64,000 nt of DNA from positions 1 through 64,000 of the forward strand of contig CANJRD010000004.1 in NCBI GenBank assembly GCA_947476695.1. The letters run 5' to 3'. Below, in pieces: positions 51,423 to 60,262 of this stretch (the stretch's first letter is position 1; the number at the start of each line of letters is the position of its first letter). The notes beneath the pieces are model-generated. The model saw only the letters and a list, made by a program, of their open reading frames with translations. It searched no databases and had not been told where the DNA came from. The position numbers and the translations under genes are program-made. Source of the DNA: Rhodospirillaceae bacterium. GTDB taxonomy: Bacteria; Pseudomonadota; Alphaproteobacteria; Rhodospirillales; Rhodospirillaceae.

Positions 51423-52979
51423 ATGACGACAGACATGCTTGGCCTCAGTAAGCGACGCTTTCTGCAGGGGGCGGCGATGACCGCCGCATCGCTAACTTCA
51501 CTTGGTGTCCGCAAGGCGTACGCAGCAGAGACCTACGACATCATCGTGATTGGCGCCGGAACGGCGGGACTGCCTCTCGCGATTGCCGCGGCCGACCGCG
51601 GCGCGCGTGTTCTGGTCATCGAGAAATCAGGACAGATCGGCGGCACGTTGTTCATGTCCGGCGGACAGATGGCGGCTGCCGGCACCCGTATTCAAAAGGA
51701 TAAGGGGATCAAGGATACGCCTGATCTGTTCTTCGACGACGTCATGCGCCTGAGCAACAAGAAGGCCGACACCGCGATTGTGAGGACCTACGTCAACAAC
51801 GCCACTGCCGCCATCGCATGGCTTGAAAATCTCGGGTTCCGGGCCCGCGAAAGCGATCCGATCATGGGCGACGCCCATGCTGGATTCAGCATCCCGCGCT
51901 ACTTCCAAGGTCCTGAGTCCGGGCGCTCCATTCTCAAAGTGCTTCGCCCGGCGTTCATGAGCGGCGTCGCCAACGGGCGGATCAATATCCTCAATTGGAC
52001 CAGCGCGGCCGAGCTGGTGATGTCGGCGGATCGCAGCGTGACCGGGGTCATCGCCGAGGATGAGAGCGGCATTCGTACGCAATACAACGCGCGTCATGTG
52101 GCCATCACCTCTGGCGGCTATTGCGCCAATCTCAAGAAGTTCAAGGAGCTGACGGGACGCAGCATCCACAGCCGCGCGGTATACGCGTTCAGCCAGGGCC
52201 AGGGCATTGATTTGGGCGTGGCCGCCGGTGGCGTGGTGCGCGGCGGCGAGCAACAGGTCCTGTCCGCGGTTCTGCTTGCGGATCGCAGTTACCCCAGCCC
52301 TGCGGCGGTTGGGTCAGGTCCTAGCACCGAAGGCGCGCGGATGTTCGGTACTTTGTTGAGCAGCGATCCGCGACGCCGTCCGCCTTGGGAGATTCGCCTC
52401 AACAAGCAGGGGCAACGCTACTTCGCCGAAGACAGTGTCGACGTCGATTACGCACAGCGCGCGTTCTCCGATCAACCGGAGCAGCGCACCTGGATCGTCT
52501 ATGATCAGGAAATCTTCGAGAAGGCGCCGCCGCTGATTCGCGGCAGCAAGGAAGAAGTCGCCGGACTGTTCGATTTGCATCCGATGTTCTACGCCGCGCC
52601 CACGCTGACGGAACTTGCGGGCAAGATCGGCCTGCCGGCGGCGGCTGTGACGGCGAGTGTGGCGACGTACAACGCCTCCGTGGCCAGCAAGAACGATGCT
52701 TTCGGGCGGCAGTTCATGCCGCAGTCCATCGCGCGCGGCCCCTTCTATGCGATCGAATTGTCGGCCCTCAATGTGATCGGCTATGCCGGTCTCACGGTCG
52801 ACAAAGAGATGCGCGTCCTGCGATCCGACGGCAGTCCCGTCCGGAATCTCTACGCCGCTGGCGAAGTCATCGGCGCCGCAGCGACATGCGGCGACACCAT
52901 GGTGAGCGGCGGATCGGTGACTCCGGCCATCGTCTTCGGCCGCATGCTTGGGCAAAAGCTGCTGTCGCAAAAGGCGTAA
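51423..52979 (+). CDS. Tat-exported FAD-dependent oxidoreductase (fumarate reductase-like), paralogue
   Basis: A 518-aa flavoprotein from ATG 51423, with GGAGAGG upstream. The Tat signal is SKRRFLQGAAMTAASLTSLG. FAD motif IVIGAGTAGLPLAIAAADRG with the following EKSGQIGGTLFMSGGQMAAA; C-terminal FAD contact LYAAGEVIGAAATCGDTMVS and TPAIVFGRMLGQ. The PDLFFDDVMRLSNKKADTAI segment is shared with the protein at 8712-10205 (DLHFDDVMRISRGRADAALV), as is the SIPRYFxxxExGRxIL block. They are paralogues. The substrate is unknown. It is divergent from a TonB-dependent receptor across a shared palindrome, so uptake and oxidation of one ligand is plausible. Confidence 0.85.
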   Translation: MTTDMLGLSKRRFLQGAAMTAASLTSLGVRKAYAAETYDIIVIGAGTAGLPLAIAAADRGARVLVIEKSGQIGGTLFMSGGQMAAAGTRIQKDKGIKDTPDLFFDDVMRLSNKKADTAIVRTYVNNATAAIAWLENLGFRARESDPIMGDAHAGFSIPRYFQGPESGRSILKVLRPAFMSGVANGRINILNWTSAAELVMSADRSVTGVIAEDESGIRTQYNARHVAITSGGYCANLKKFKELTGRSIHSRAVYAFSQGQGIDLGVAAGGVVRGGEQQVLSAVLLADRSYPSPAAVGSGPSTEGARMFGTLLSSDPRRRPPWEIRLNKQGQRYFAEDSVDVDYAQRAFSDQPEQRTWIVYDQEIFEKAPPLIRGSKEEVAGLFDLHPMFYAAPTLTELAGKIGLPAAAVTASVATYNASVASKNDAFGRQFMPQSIARGPFYAIELSALNVIGYAGLTVDKEMRVLRSDGSPVRNLYAAGEVIGAAATCGDTMVSGGSVTPAIVFGRMLGQKLLSQKA

Positions 52980-53160
52980 CCAGAAACGCGCAGGTTGATT
53001 TGCCGTAAATGTATTTATTATCAATTGGTTGTGCGGATATCCCTGGGTGACACCGAAGCGCCCCGCCGATACCGCACACCATCCTTTTCGATAGATCGCT
53101 GATTTAAAACGAATTTGCGCGATCACATTTGCCTGCGACGTCTCCGATCATTACGTTCCC

Positions 53161-53739
53161 GTGACGGGGGAGCTACAGGAGCGTTGCAGATTTATGGATG
53201 GGGGGATTCTTACTCTCCGCGCGGAGCAAAAAGAGCTCCCGCGGCTTGAGCAAGGTGCGGGCTCATATAGAGCCAGCATCGGCGCGATTTGCGAATCATC
53301 GCGCTTCCTCGCGCGGCGCATGACGCGCGCGATCAGCGATCTGTCGCAGCCGATCGTGGAGCTTGGCGCGGGCTTTGGTTCCGTCACGCGCGTTCTGCCG
53401 GAATCGGCGATCAGCATCGAGCGCGAAGCGCAGCGTTTTGCGTATCTGAAAAGCACTTTTCCCGAACGCAGTATCCTCGATTGCTGCGCCATTCCGTTCC
53501 TGGCTGAACTGACTCAGCCGACGGTGATCATCAACTGCATCCCCAACGTCAACAATCCGGAATTCGAACGCCTGCGCGCCAGCATCTTGCGTGCCTTGAA
53601 GGCCGGCACGGTGTCGGAACTGATCACGTACACCTATTTCCCGCACGACCCGTTCGCCGGCATTTTCCCGAAAGCCCGGCGCGTTGGGCTTGAGCTTCTG
53701 AATATTCCGCCCGCCTTCGTTTGGAAGTACTCATGCTGA
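53161..53739 (+). CDS. Phospholipid N-methyltransferase-like SAM protein
   Basis: A 192-aa protein related to the PmtA/KsgA-type class I methyltransferases. SAM motif I is PIVELGAGFGSVTRVLPESA (about 64-83), the acidic residue is in SIEREAQR and motif IV is VIINCIPNVNNPEFERLRAS, comparable to the VxSxLPxxxxP loop of PmtA. The usual role is SAM-dependent methylation of phosphatidylethanolamine. The GTG start at 53161 or ATG at 53194 (AGGAG upstream) are both possible. Its stop overlaps the ATG of the sulfatase-type protein (53733), so the two are translationally coupled, and a lipid kinase follows. This is consistent with a lipid/envelope operon. Confidence 0.75.
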   Translation: MTGELQERCRFMDGGILTLRAEQKELPRLEQGAGSYRASIGAICESSRFLARRMTRAISDLSQPIVELGAGFGSVTRVLPESAISIEREAQRFAYLKSTFPERSILDCCAIPFLAELTQPTVIINCIPNVNNPEFERLRASILRALKAGTVSELITYTYFPHDPFAGIFPKARRVGLELLNIPPAFVWKYSC

Positions 53740-55280
53740 AACGGGCAATGCGCTCGTTTGGACGGATCGATCTGGCCTTCGCGTTCGCTGCTGTGGTCGT
53801 TGCCGCGGCCGTGTTCTATGCGTGGTACTTCCAGGAATTCTACATCGGCCTGTTTATGGCGCCGTTCTTCGCGCTTGGCTGCGCGAGAGGCAAACGGCCG
53901 CTGGTGCTCATCGCGCTATCGCTGGCGCCGGCGATCTTCCTGATCGTCGGCAGCTACATCAAATTTTTCCTGACCGGTCTGCCGCTCGTCACCTACGACC
54001 ACTACTTCCTGCGGCGCAACGTGCTGATGCTCGCCTACAACGATTGGCGCGTCGCGACGGCTTTGGTCATCGCGGTGGTCGCCACAGTCTACTATTTCAA
54101 GTCATTGGTCTCGGGCAGGGGTCCGTTCTCCGGCTTCGAGCGCGTATTTGTGGGCGCACTTGTGCTTGCGACACTTGGCGGTGTCGTGAACTCTCAGCGT
54201 TGGGATTCGAATATCCTGAACTGGGAAACGCAGTCGATGCCGCCGGGCCTCGATACGCTCGTCCGCTCCGCGCAGGTGCCGTCGCCGCAGCTTCATCTGC
54301 CGCCAGACGCGATCGCCGGCGCCATCGAAACGCCGAAGACGTTCGAGGGTCCGGATGGGGCGCGTCCGGATATTTTCTTCGTGCTTCAGGAATCGACTTT
54401 CCATCCGTCGGCGATGAAGCCCGATTACAAGAGCAAGACGCTGTTCGCGACGAATGCCGACCAAAGCGGCCCGCTACGCATTCACACCTTCGCCGGTGGC
54501 ACGTGGAAGTCCGAATTCTCGGTGACCACACAGATGCGGCCGCAGGAATTCGGCAGCGACGGCCTGTATGTCTTTCACCAGCTCGAAGGGCGCATTCGAC
54601 GCTCGATCTTCACCGAACTTAAGAAGCTCGGCTATCGCACGGTGGTGTTCTACCCCGTGCCGGGCTTTTTCCTGAATGCGCGCGCGTTCTACAGCTCGAT
54701 CGGCGTCGACGAGTTTTACGATCCCGTATCGCTGGGAATAAGCAACGGCTGGAACTGGAAGCTCTCCGACGCCGCGCTCTACGACGCTATGCTGGCGAAG
54801 ATCGGCAATTCAGGGCCGCCGATTGTCGCCATGATGCTCACCATCAATCAGCACGGCCCTCACGATGCCGAGGATCCGTTCAAGGATTACCTGGCGCGCT
54901 TTGAAAAGAGTGACGCGGACTACAAGCATTTCCTCGATGCGTTGGCCAAGCGCGGCCGGCCGGCCGGCGTTGCGGCCTTCGGCGACCATCAACCGGAATT
55001 CACCGCGCGGTTCATCGAAGATCACAGCGCCTGGTACTACACCGCCTACGACATCCGCTGTGTCAATTTCGCCTGCGCGAAATCTGATGCTGGCGGCTCG
55101 TCCAAAGGGGTCGATGTCACCATGCTGACGCCGATCGCGATGGAGCGATTCGGGTTCAAGCTTGACGACTTCTCGCAGCTTGAGCGTCAAATCTTCCAGT
55201 CTTGCGAAGACAACATCGAACGTTGCGCCGAAGACAAACGGCGCGAGTTCAATGCCGTGTTCTCGCGGTATTTCGACTAA
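53733..55280 (+). CDS. LtaS/OpgB-like phosphoglycerol transferase (sulfatase fold)
   Basis: A 515-aa membrane enzyme from ATG 53733. Several N-terminal membrane segments (about 13-150, e.g. LAFAFAAVVVAAAVFYAWYF) are followed by an alkaline-phosphatase/sulfatase-type domain. Metal and active-site motifs: IFFVLQESTFHPSAM with Glu220, GGTWKSEF with candidate nucleophile Thr257, TINQHGPHDAEDP and FGDHQPEF. LtaS, OpgB and CgmB use phosphatidylglycerol to transfer phosphoglycerol to polymers; in rhizobia CgmB decorates cyclic glucans. That substrate is plausible here because ndvB is present, but it is not proven. The product diacylglycerol could be recycled by the kinase encoded next. Confidence 0.78.
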   Translation: MLKRAMRSFGRIDLAFAFAAVVVAAAVFYAWYFQEFYIGLFMAPFFALGCARGKRPLVLIALSLAPAIFLIVGSYIKFFLTGLPLVTYDHYFLRRNVLMLAYNDWRVATALVIAVVATVYYFKSLVSGRGPFSGFERVFVGALVLATLGGVVNSQRWDSNILNWETQSMPPGLDTLVRSAQVPSPQLHLPPDAIAGAIETPKTFEGPDGARPDIFFVLQESTFHPSAMKPDYKSKTLFATNADQSGPLRIHTFAGGTWKSEFSVTTQMRPQEFGSDGLYVFHQLEGRIRRSIFTELKKLGYRTVVFYPVPGFFLNARAFYSSIGVDEFYDPVSLGISNGWNWKLSDAALYDAMLAKIGNSGPPIVAMMLTINQHGPHDAEDPFKDYLARFEKSDADYKHFLDALAKRGRPAGVAAFGDHQPEFTARFIEDHSAWYYTAYDIRCVNFACAKSDAGGSSKGVDVTMLTPIAMERFGFKLDDFSQLERQIFQSCEDNIERCAEDKRREFNAVFSRYFD

Positions 55281-55285
55281 TCCCC

Positions 55286-56194
55286 ATGCTGCAGATGCCC
55301 GCCGCGCCTGAGTCGCCGCCGCCGCGCCGTATCCTTGCGGTGTTCAATCCCGTGGCGGGCGGTGACCGTCGCACGAGCTTCGATCGCGTCGTGACGGCGC
55401 TGCGGGGGCATGGTTGCGTCGTGACGGTGATGGAAACCGCAAGGGCAGGTCATGCCGAAGTGATCGCGCGCGAAGCGTCCGCCGAAGATTTTGACATCAT
55501 CGCCGCCGCCGGTGGCGACGGCACGATCAACGACGTCGTGAACGGCCTCATAGACCGCCCCTTGACGCTGGGGCTGATCCCGTTGGGCACGGCCAACGTG
55601 CTGGCCAGCGAGATCGGGCTGCTTCGTAGCCCTGAGAAGATCGCGCATGCATTGGCTTTCGGGCGCGCGCGCGAAATCCGCGTCGGTCGCGCCAACAACC
55701 GCCGCTTCGTGATGATGGCTGGTGTCGGATTCGACGCCAACGTCGTGGCGGGCGTTTCGCTGCCCCTCAAGCGGCTTATTGGGCCGCTGGCTTACGTGTG
55801 GCAAAGCATCAAGGAGGCGGCTGTGGGCCGCTTCGAGCCTTGCGATGTGTCGATCAACGGCGGCGAGTATCGGCCGGCTTCTGTCGTCATCTGCAATGGT
55901 CGGCGTTACGGCGGGCCGTTCATTGCCGCGCGCAATGCCTCGCTATACGAGGCGCGCTTCCGGATTCTGCTGATGTACGGACGTGGATGGTTGAGTGTGC
56001 TGCGTTACAGCATTGGGCTGTTGGTGGGCCGATTGACGATGTGGCGCGACGTGCAGATCGTCACCGCGCAGGACATCACCGTGCGGGGCGCGGTTGGCCA
56101 ACCTATTCAAATCGACGGCGATGCCACAACAACGCTGCCCGTGCACATCACCATGGATCCGCAGCCAGTGCTGCTGATCCATCCCGTGCGGTAA
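55286..56194 (+). CDS. YegS/diacylglycerol-kinase-type lipid kinase
   Basis: A 302-aa kinase from ATG 55286. The catalytic motif is AAGGDGTINDVVNGLIDRPL (GGDGT at 76-80). LGLIPLGTANVLASEIGL and VMMAGVGFDANVVAGVS are also family hallmarks (GTGNDFA-like block and GxGFD). C-terminal part: VTAQDITVRGAVGQPIQIDG. DAGK_cat proteins phosphorylate diacylglycerol or related lipids. It starts 6 bp after the phosphoglycerol-transferase gene, and a shared transcript is likely. Its likely role is to return diacylglycerol from that reaction to phosphatidate; other lipid substrates are possible. Confidence 0.88.
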   Translation: MLQMPAAPESPPPRRILAVFNPVAGGDRRTSFDRVVTALRGHGCVVTVMETARAGHAEVIAREASAEDFDIIAAAGGDGTINDVVNGLIDRPLTLGLIPLGTANVLASEIGLLRSPEKIAHALAFGRAREIRVGRANNRRFVMMAGVGFDANVVAGVSLPLKRLIGPLAYVWQSIKEAAVGRFEPCDVSINGGEYRPASVVICNGRRYGGPFIAARNASLYEARFRILLMYGRGWLSVLRYSIGLLVGRLTMWRDVQIVTAQDITVRGAVGQPIQIDGDATTTLPVHITMDPQPVLLIHPVR

Positions 56195-56202
56195 GCGCGG
56201 CT

Positions 56203-56490
56203 TTAGCTCTCGCCGACCAGATCGGTCATCAGTTTGCGGATCAGCGCTTCGCGTTCGATTTTCAGGCGTGCTTCCAACGCGGCGTCGGGCACAAGGTTTT
56301 CGATCTCGGCCGCCACATCGATCTGGTGACGCTTCAGGATGTGCTCCAGCAGCATCTGCCGGTCCTTCACGACCCACAGCTCTTTGGTGAGCGTCAGCAG
56401 CGCCTCACCGACTTTATCGACATCTTCCGGGTGCAACGTTTTCCGCCTGCGCGGCTTGGCCTGCGCCGGATGCAGTTTTGGCGCTGTCAT
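56203..56490 (-). CDS. Small helical partner of methyltransferase 1
   Basis: A 95-aa protein from ATG 56490, overlapping the stop of the upstream methyltransferase by 4 nt. The N-terminus is basic and disordered (MTAPKLHPAQAKPRRRKT). Residues 25-90 are all helical: ALLTLTKELWVVKDRQMLLE, HILKRHQIDVAAEIENLVPD and AALEARLKIEREALIRKLMT. It is clearly homologous to the product of 61339-61617 (ALLRMNTELLSELWILRDRV, YAPDAAFDAELQRERDRVV), and both are coupled to a methyltransferase. I recognise no Pfam-level family. A subunit or regulator of its methyltransferase is the natural reading. Confidence 0.75.
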   Translation of the reverse strand: MTAPKLHPAQAKPRRRKTLHPEDVDKVGEALLTLTKELWVVKDRQMLLEHILKRHQIDVAAEIENLVPDAALEARLKIEREALIRKLMTDLVGES

Positions 56491-57548
56491 GGCTTGCGAC
56501 CGTAAGTGACCCACGGATAGTTCCCTGGCTGCAGACCGTAGGACTTCGTATCCACAAAGCCGGCCTCCGTCAGCACGGCAGCCATGTCCAGTGTCGAGGC
56601 CCCCCGCCAGAACGGTTCACCGCCGTAGGTCGCAAGATAATCCGTGCGCCAGGCCGCACGCTTGGTCATGGCGCGATAGGGCGCGACGTCTCCGAACAGC
56701 AGATCGCCACCCGGCCGCAACACGCGGAAGGCTTCGCGCACGATGTCGCGGATCGCCTCCACCGGCAATTCATGCAGCACGATGTAAGAGGTGACGAGGT
56801 CCTGCGAGGCATCCGACAAGGTGCTCGCGGCGCCGTCCGCTTGGATCAGCCGCCACGAAAGGCCAGCTGCGTTCGCATTGCGCTGCGCCTGCAGCAACTG
56901 TGCATGGCTGATGTCGCAGGCGGTGATCTGAGCTTGTGGAAATACCTGCGCGAGTTTCAGCGTATAGGGTCCTGAGCTGCATCCGATCTCGAAGATGTCG
57001 TGATAGTCCAGCCGCGGCGCCTCTTCCGCCACAAGACGACGCTGTTCGTAAAGATCCGCCGGCGCATTACCCGCCGCCGGCGGACGCGGAATTTTGCTCA
57101 AGATATAGCGCTGCAGGAACTCGCCGTGGATGAACCCGAAGTCCTCATGCGCATCCCAGCCGCCGGCGGTGCGGTGGATGGGATAGAGCCAGTACTTCGG
57201 CGGCGTGAAATCGGGATCGGCGGTGAGGGTGGTCGGCCCCTGCTGCGCCCTTGCAAACTGCGGCTTCAGTGCGTCGGCGATGGGTGTGAAGGCTTCGACG
57301 GCCAGCGGCCCATGGTGCACCGCGTGCCATTCACCCATGAGGTTGGCGACGCGCCAAGCGGGTACATCAGCCAGTACGCCCTCGATCTGTTGCGCGCGCG
57401 CACCAAGATCGTCGGCGAGCTTATCTTCGCTCAGGCCCGCCTTGTCGAGCGCGCTCTCCTGTGGTGCGGTCAAGTCGCGACCCACGGTCGACAGGCTTGC
57501 GAGAAAATCGAGCGCGGCGCGGCCGGCCTGCGGCATCACGTACTTCAT
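56487..57548 (-). CDS. SAM-dependent methyltransferase 1 of a duplicated module
   Basis: A 353-aa protein. The C-terminal half is a class I methyltransferase: motif I DIFEIGCSSGPYTLKLAQVF (about 185-204), acidic TACDISHAQLL, and motif IV VTSYIVLHELPVEAIRDIVR. The N-terminal half (about 1-150) is helical with an aromatic segment PPKYWLYPIHRTAGGWDAHE. The end YGLQPGNYPWVTYGRKP is shared with the second methyltransferase (60263-61342, YGLGTRGYPWITRGTKP), as is the pre-motif TPPKYW or APDYYRG block. Its ATG overlaps the MFS stop and its stop overlaps the small partner start. The substrate is unknown and might be the compound handled by the MFS protein. Confidence 0.85.
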   Translation of the reverse strand: MKYVMPQAGRAALDFLASLSTVGRDLTAPQESALDKAGLSEDKLADDLGARAQQIEGVLADVPAWRVANLMGEWHAVHHGPLAVEAFTPIADALKPQFARAQQGPTTLTADPDFTPPKYWLYPIHRTAGGWDAHEDFGFIHGEFLQRYILSKIPRPPAAGNAPADLYEQRRLVAEEAPRLDYHDIFEIGCSSGPYTLKLAQVFPQAQITACDISHAQLLQAQRNANAAGLSWRLIQADGAASTLSDASQDLVTSYIVLHELPVEAIRDIVREAFRVLRPGGDLLFGDVAPYRAMTKRAAWRTDYLATYGGEPFWRGASTLDMAAVLTEAGFVDTKSYGLQPGNYPWVTYGRKP

Positions 57549-58909
57549 GCGCGCGCCTCCGTGGCGGGGGCGTCGTCAAGGCGATACCGGCTCAGGATCA
57601 AAGCGCTGAACAGCTGCAATACCGCAGGCGCTGCGATGCAGATGTAAATCGCCAGCAAAGCGCTTTCGCTTTGCACGACATCGCGGCCTGTGGACTCGAT
57701 GTAGCCCATGCTGCCCAGAACGATGCCGGTGGCCGCTGCGGCCAAGGCAAACGAGGCTTTCTCCACGGTTGTGTATACCCCGGCGAAGATGCCCTCGCGT
57801 CGCAAGCCCGTGCGCTTGAAGTCATAGGCGATGGTCTCGGGCAGCAGCGTCTGCCCGACCAGAAGCAACCCGCCGGCGGTGATGCCCAGCACGATACCGC
57901 GCGCGTGAATGGCCCAACCCGGCTCCGCCGCGCTGGCCGTCAGGAACGAGAGATTGGCCATGCCGTAGACCGCGCTCGCGACGTAGAAGGTTTTCTTCTT
58001 CCCGAATGTGATGCTCATCTTCAGCCAGAACGGCTGTGTGACGAACGTGGCTACCGATTTGATCAGGAAGAAATAGCTCATCACCAAATAGCTCGATTTC
58101 AACAGCTGTATGAACAGAAACGGCGTGATGGCGGTATTCACCGCCAAGCCGAAAAGGTTCAGCGTCTTCATGCCCATCAAGCAGACGAACGGCTGGTTGC
58201 CGGCCGCGAGCCGAAATTGTTGCGCGAGCGAATAGCCGTGATCGATCACGCGCGTGGTGTAACGGGCGTTTTTGGTCGCAAAGAAGCAGACGATGCAGGT
58301 CGCAACGACGATGATGGCAACAACGGTCGCCATGACGCGGTGGCCCGCCATGCCGCCGCCGTAAGCCGCAATCAACTGCGGGCCGACGAAAGAGCCGATA
58401 ATCTGGCCAAGCGCTACCGCCGCCACGCGTAGCGACATCAGGTACGCGCGCTCGCGCGCGGAGTCCGTCATCTCGGCGGGCATGGCGATATACGGGATAA
58501 CGAACATCGCATAGCCCGTGGCGTTGGCCAGCAAGGCGAAGGCGACGATGGCCGTGCGCATCGTCACGTCTTCAAGCATGGGAATGCTGAACAACAGCCA
58601 GAACGACAATCCGCTCGTCAGGCCGCCGACCAGAAGAAACGGCCGCCGCCGTCCCCAACGGCTGACGGTGCGGTCGCTGGCCAATCCGATGAAAGGGTCG
58701 ACGGCGGCGTCGTAGACCTTCGACAGGCCCAGCAGCAGGCCGGCTGTGACCGCCGCGATGCCGACGAAGTTGACGAGGTAGCTGAGCAGCAGGACCGTGT
58801 TGGCCTGGAACATCGCCGACATCGCGAAGCTACCCAGCGCCCAGCCCAGCGCCAGCCCTCGCGGGATGCGGTTATTCTCATCGACGGCCGAGGGTGATTG
58901 CGTTGTCAT
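57545..58909 (-). CDS. MFS transporter of the GPH (glycoside-pentoside-hexuronide symporter) type
   Basis: A 454-aa inner-membrane protein with about 12 helices. The start is IPRGLALGWALGSFAMSAMF. VYDAAVDPFIGLASDRTVSR with WGRRRPFLLVGG is the GPH signature (DxxxGxxxDRTxxRxGRRRP). The middle loop DHGYSLAQQFRLAAGNQPFV is also typical. GPH proteins symport sugars or related small molecules with cations; the exact substrate is not visible. First gene of a minus-strand operon with methyltransferase 1 and its partner, divergent from the serine hydrolase gene 148 bp away. Confidence 0.85.
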   Translation of the reverse strand: MTTQSPSAVDENNRIPRGLALGWALGSFAMSAMFQANTVLLLSYLVNFVGIAAVTAGLLLGLSKVYDAAVDPFIGLASDRTVSRWGRRRPFLLVGGLTSGLSFWLLFSIPMLEDVTMRTAIVAFALLANATGYAMFVIPYIAMPAEMTDSARERAYLMSLRVAAVALGQIIGSFVGPQLIAAYGGGMAGHRVMATVVAIIVVATCIVCFFATKNARYTTRVIDHGYSLAQQFRLAAGNQPFVCLMGMKTLNLFGLAVNTAITPFLFIQLLKSSYLVMSYFFLIKSVATFVTQPFWLKMSITFGKKKTFYVASAVYGMANLSFLTASAAEPGWAIHARGIVLGITAGGLLLVGQTLLPETIAYDFKRTGLRREGIFAGVYTTVEKASFALAAAATGIVLGSMGYIESTGRDVVQSESALLAIYICIAAPAVLQLFSALILSRYRLDDAPATEARA

Positions 58910-59057
58910 GTCGTCCGACTCTTCAAGTCGGCCGGGGGGAAGTCAATCGCATAGGGCAGGGGCGACCGCAGTGCGACACGCCCTGTCGGGAAGACTCCGG
59001 TTCCGCCGATTTCCTCGGTAGACTGAGATCAACGAGGGCAACCGCACCGGACGTCGC

Positions 59058-60248
59058 ATGGTCAACGCTTGGAAAATCGCCGGTCTTATCGTCGCACTTG
59101 GCACGGGGAACGTCGCGGCCAGTGAAGACGACGAGGCGCTTTATATGCAGCGCTTCCAGGCCGCTGCCGGTCGCGCCATGGAATCCTACGATCCGCTTGA
59201 GGCGGTGGCCGGCGCGGGCAAGGTACAGCCGTTGCCGACTGCCACGAACCAGCGCGCGATCAGCTCTGGCGCACTTGAACAGGCGCGCGCTTACGCGGCG
59301 GCGAACAATTCGAAGGCACTGCTGATCTGGCACGATGGCCGCCTTGTCGCCGAGACCTACTTCGGCGGCACGGACGCGAACACGCTGCTCGTTTCGCGCT
59401 CCATGGCCAAGCCGATTGGCGCCATCGCCGTCGGACGCGCGATATCGCGCAAGGCCATTCGTTCGCTCGATCAGCCGATGAGCGATTCCATCCCCGAGTG
59501 GCGCAACACGCCGAAGGCCCCGACGCTGGTGCGTCACATCCTCGACATGCGCTCCGGCTTGCTGGGCCAAGGCGCCAGTCGCGATCCTGCCAGCATCTTG
59601 AATCGCGCTTATCTGCATCCGCGCCATGGCGAGATCATCGTCAACGAGTATCCTCTCACCAACGTTCCCGGCGAGGTCTACGACTATTCCAACGCCACCG
59701 GCGATCTGGCGGCCGTGCTGATCGAGCGCGCGACAAAAATACGCTACGGTGAATTCGTATCGCGTGAGGTGCTTGCGCCGTTGGGTGCGGCCGGGGGTAA
59801 GATTTGGACTAGCCGTGAAGGCGGTCTGGCGCATTCCGGCTGCTGCATCCTTTTGCCGGCGCAAACCTGGATGCGGCTTGGTGTTGCATTGCTGAACAAC
59901 GGCATGTGGAACGGCCGACAATATCTGCCGAAGGGCTATGTCGAAGCGATGCGCACGCCAACTGCCGTCAACCCAACGTATGGCTTGGGTGTCTATGCGT
60001 CGAAAACCTATGTGGAGCGGACCTTCTACGGACGCCCCAATCAAGGTCTGACAAGCGCCTATCAAAGCGAGCCTTACGAGGCGCCCGATGTCTTCCTGTT
60101 CGATGGCAATGCGCATCAAGTGCTTTATATGATCCCGTCGCAAAAGCTGGCGATCTTGCGCATGGGCGATATGCCACCGGCGACGCCGGAATGGGACAAC
60201 GCGGTGCTCCCCAACATTATCCTGCGCGACATGGCCAGGCGGAAGTAA
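59058..60248 (+). CDS. Exported serine hydrolase, class C beta-lactamase-like
   Basis: A 396-aa protein with signal peptide MVNAWKIAGLIVALGTGNVA. The nucleophile motif is SMAK (Ser115, Lys118) in LVSRSMAKPIGAIAVGRAIS. The second motif YSN (Tyr210-Asn212) is in EVYDYSNATGDL, and GCC/HSG-like residues follow near 260. Family roles include beta-lactamases, D-aminopeptidases and esterases (EstB-like); which applies is unknown. It is periplasmic. First gene of the right arm, followed by methyltransferase 2 14 bp on; its intergenic region is shared with the divergent MFS gene. Confidence 0.85.
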   Translation: MVNAWKIAGLIVALGTGNVAASEDDEALYMQRFQAAAGRAMESYDPLEAVAGAGKVQPLPTATNQRAISSGALEQARAYAAANNSKALLIWHDGRLVAETYFGGTDANTLLVSRSMAKPIGAIAVGRAISRKAIRSLDQPMSDSIPEWRNTPKAPTLVRHILDMRSGLLGQGASRDPASILNRAYLHPRHGEIIVNEYPLTNVPGEVYDYSNATGDLAAVLIERATKIRYGEFVSREVLAPLGAAGGKIWTSREGGLAHSGCCILLPAQTWMRLGVALLNNGMWNGRQYLPKGYVEAMRTPTAVNPTYGLGVYASKTYVERTFYGRPNQGLTSAYQSEPYEAPDVFLFDGNAHQVLYMIPSQKLAILRMGDMPPATPEWDNAVLPNIILRDMARRK

Positions 60249-60262
60249 GCGAGGAGGAAGTC

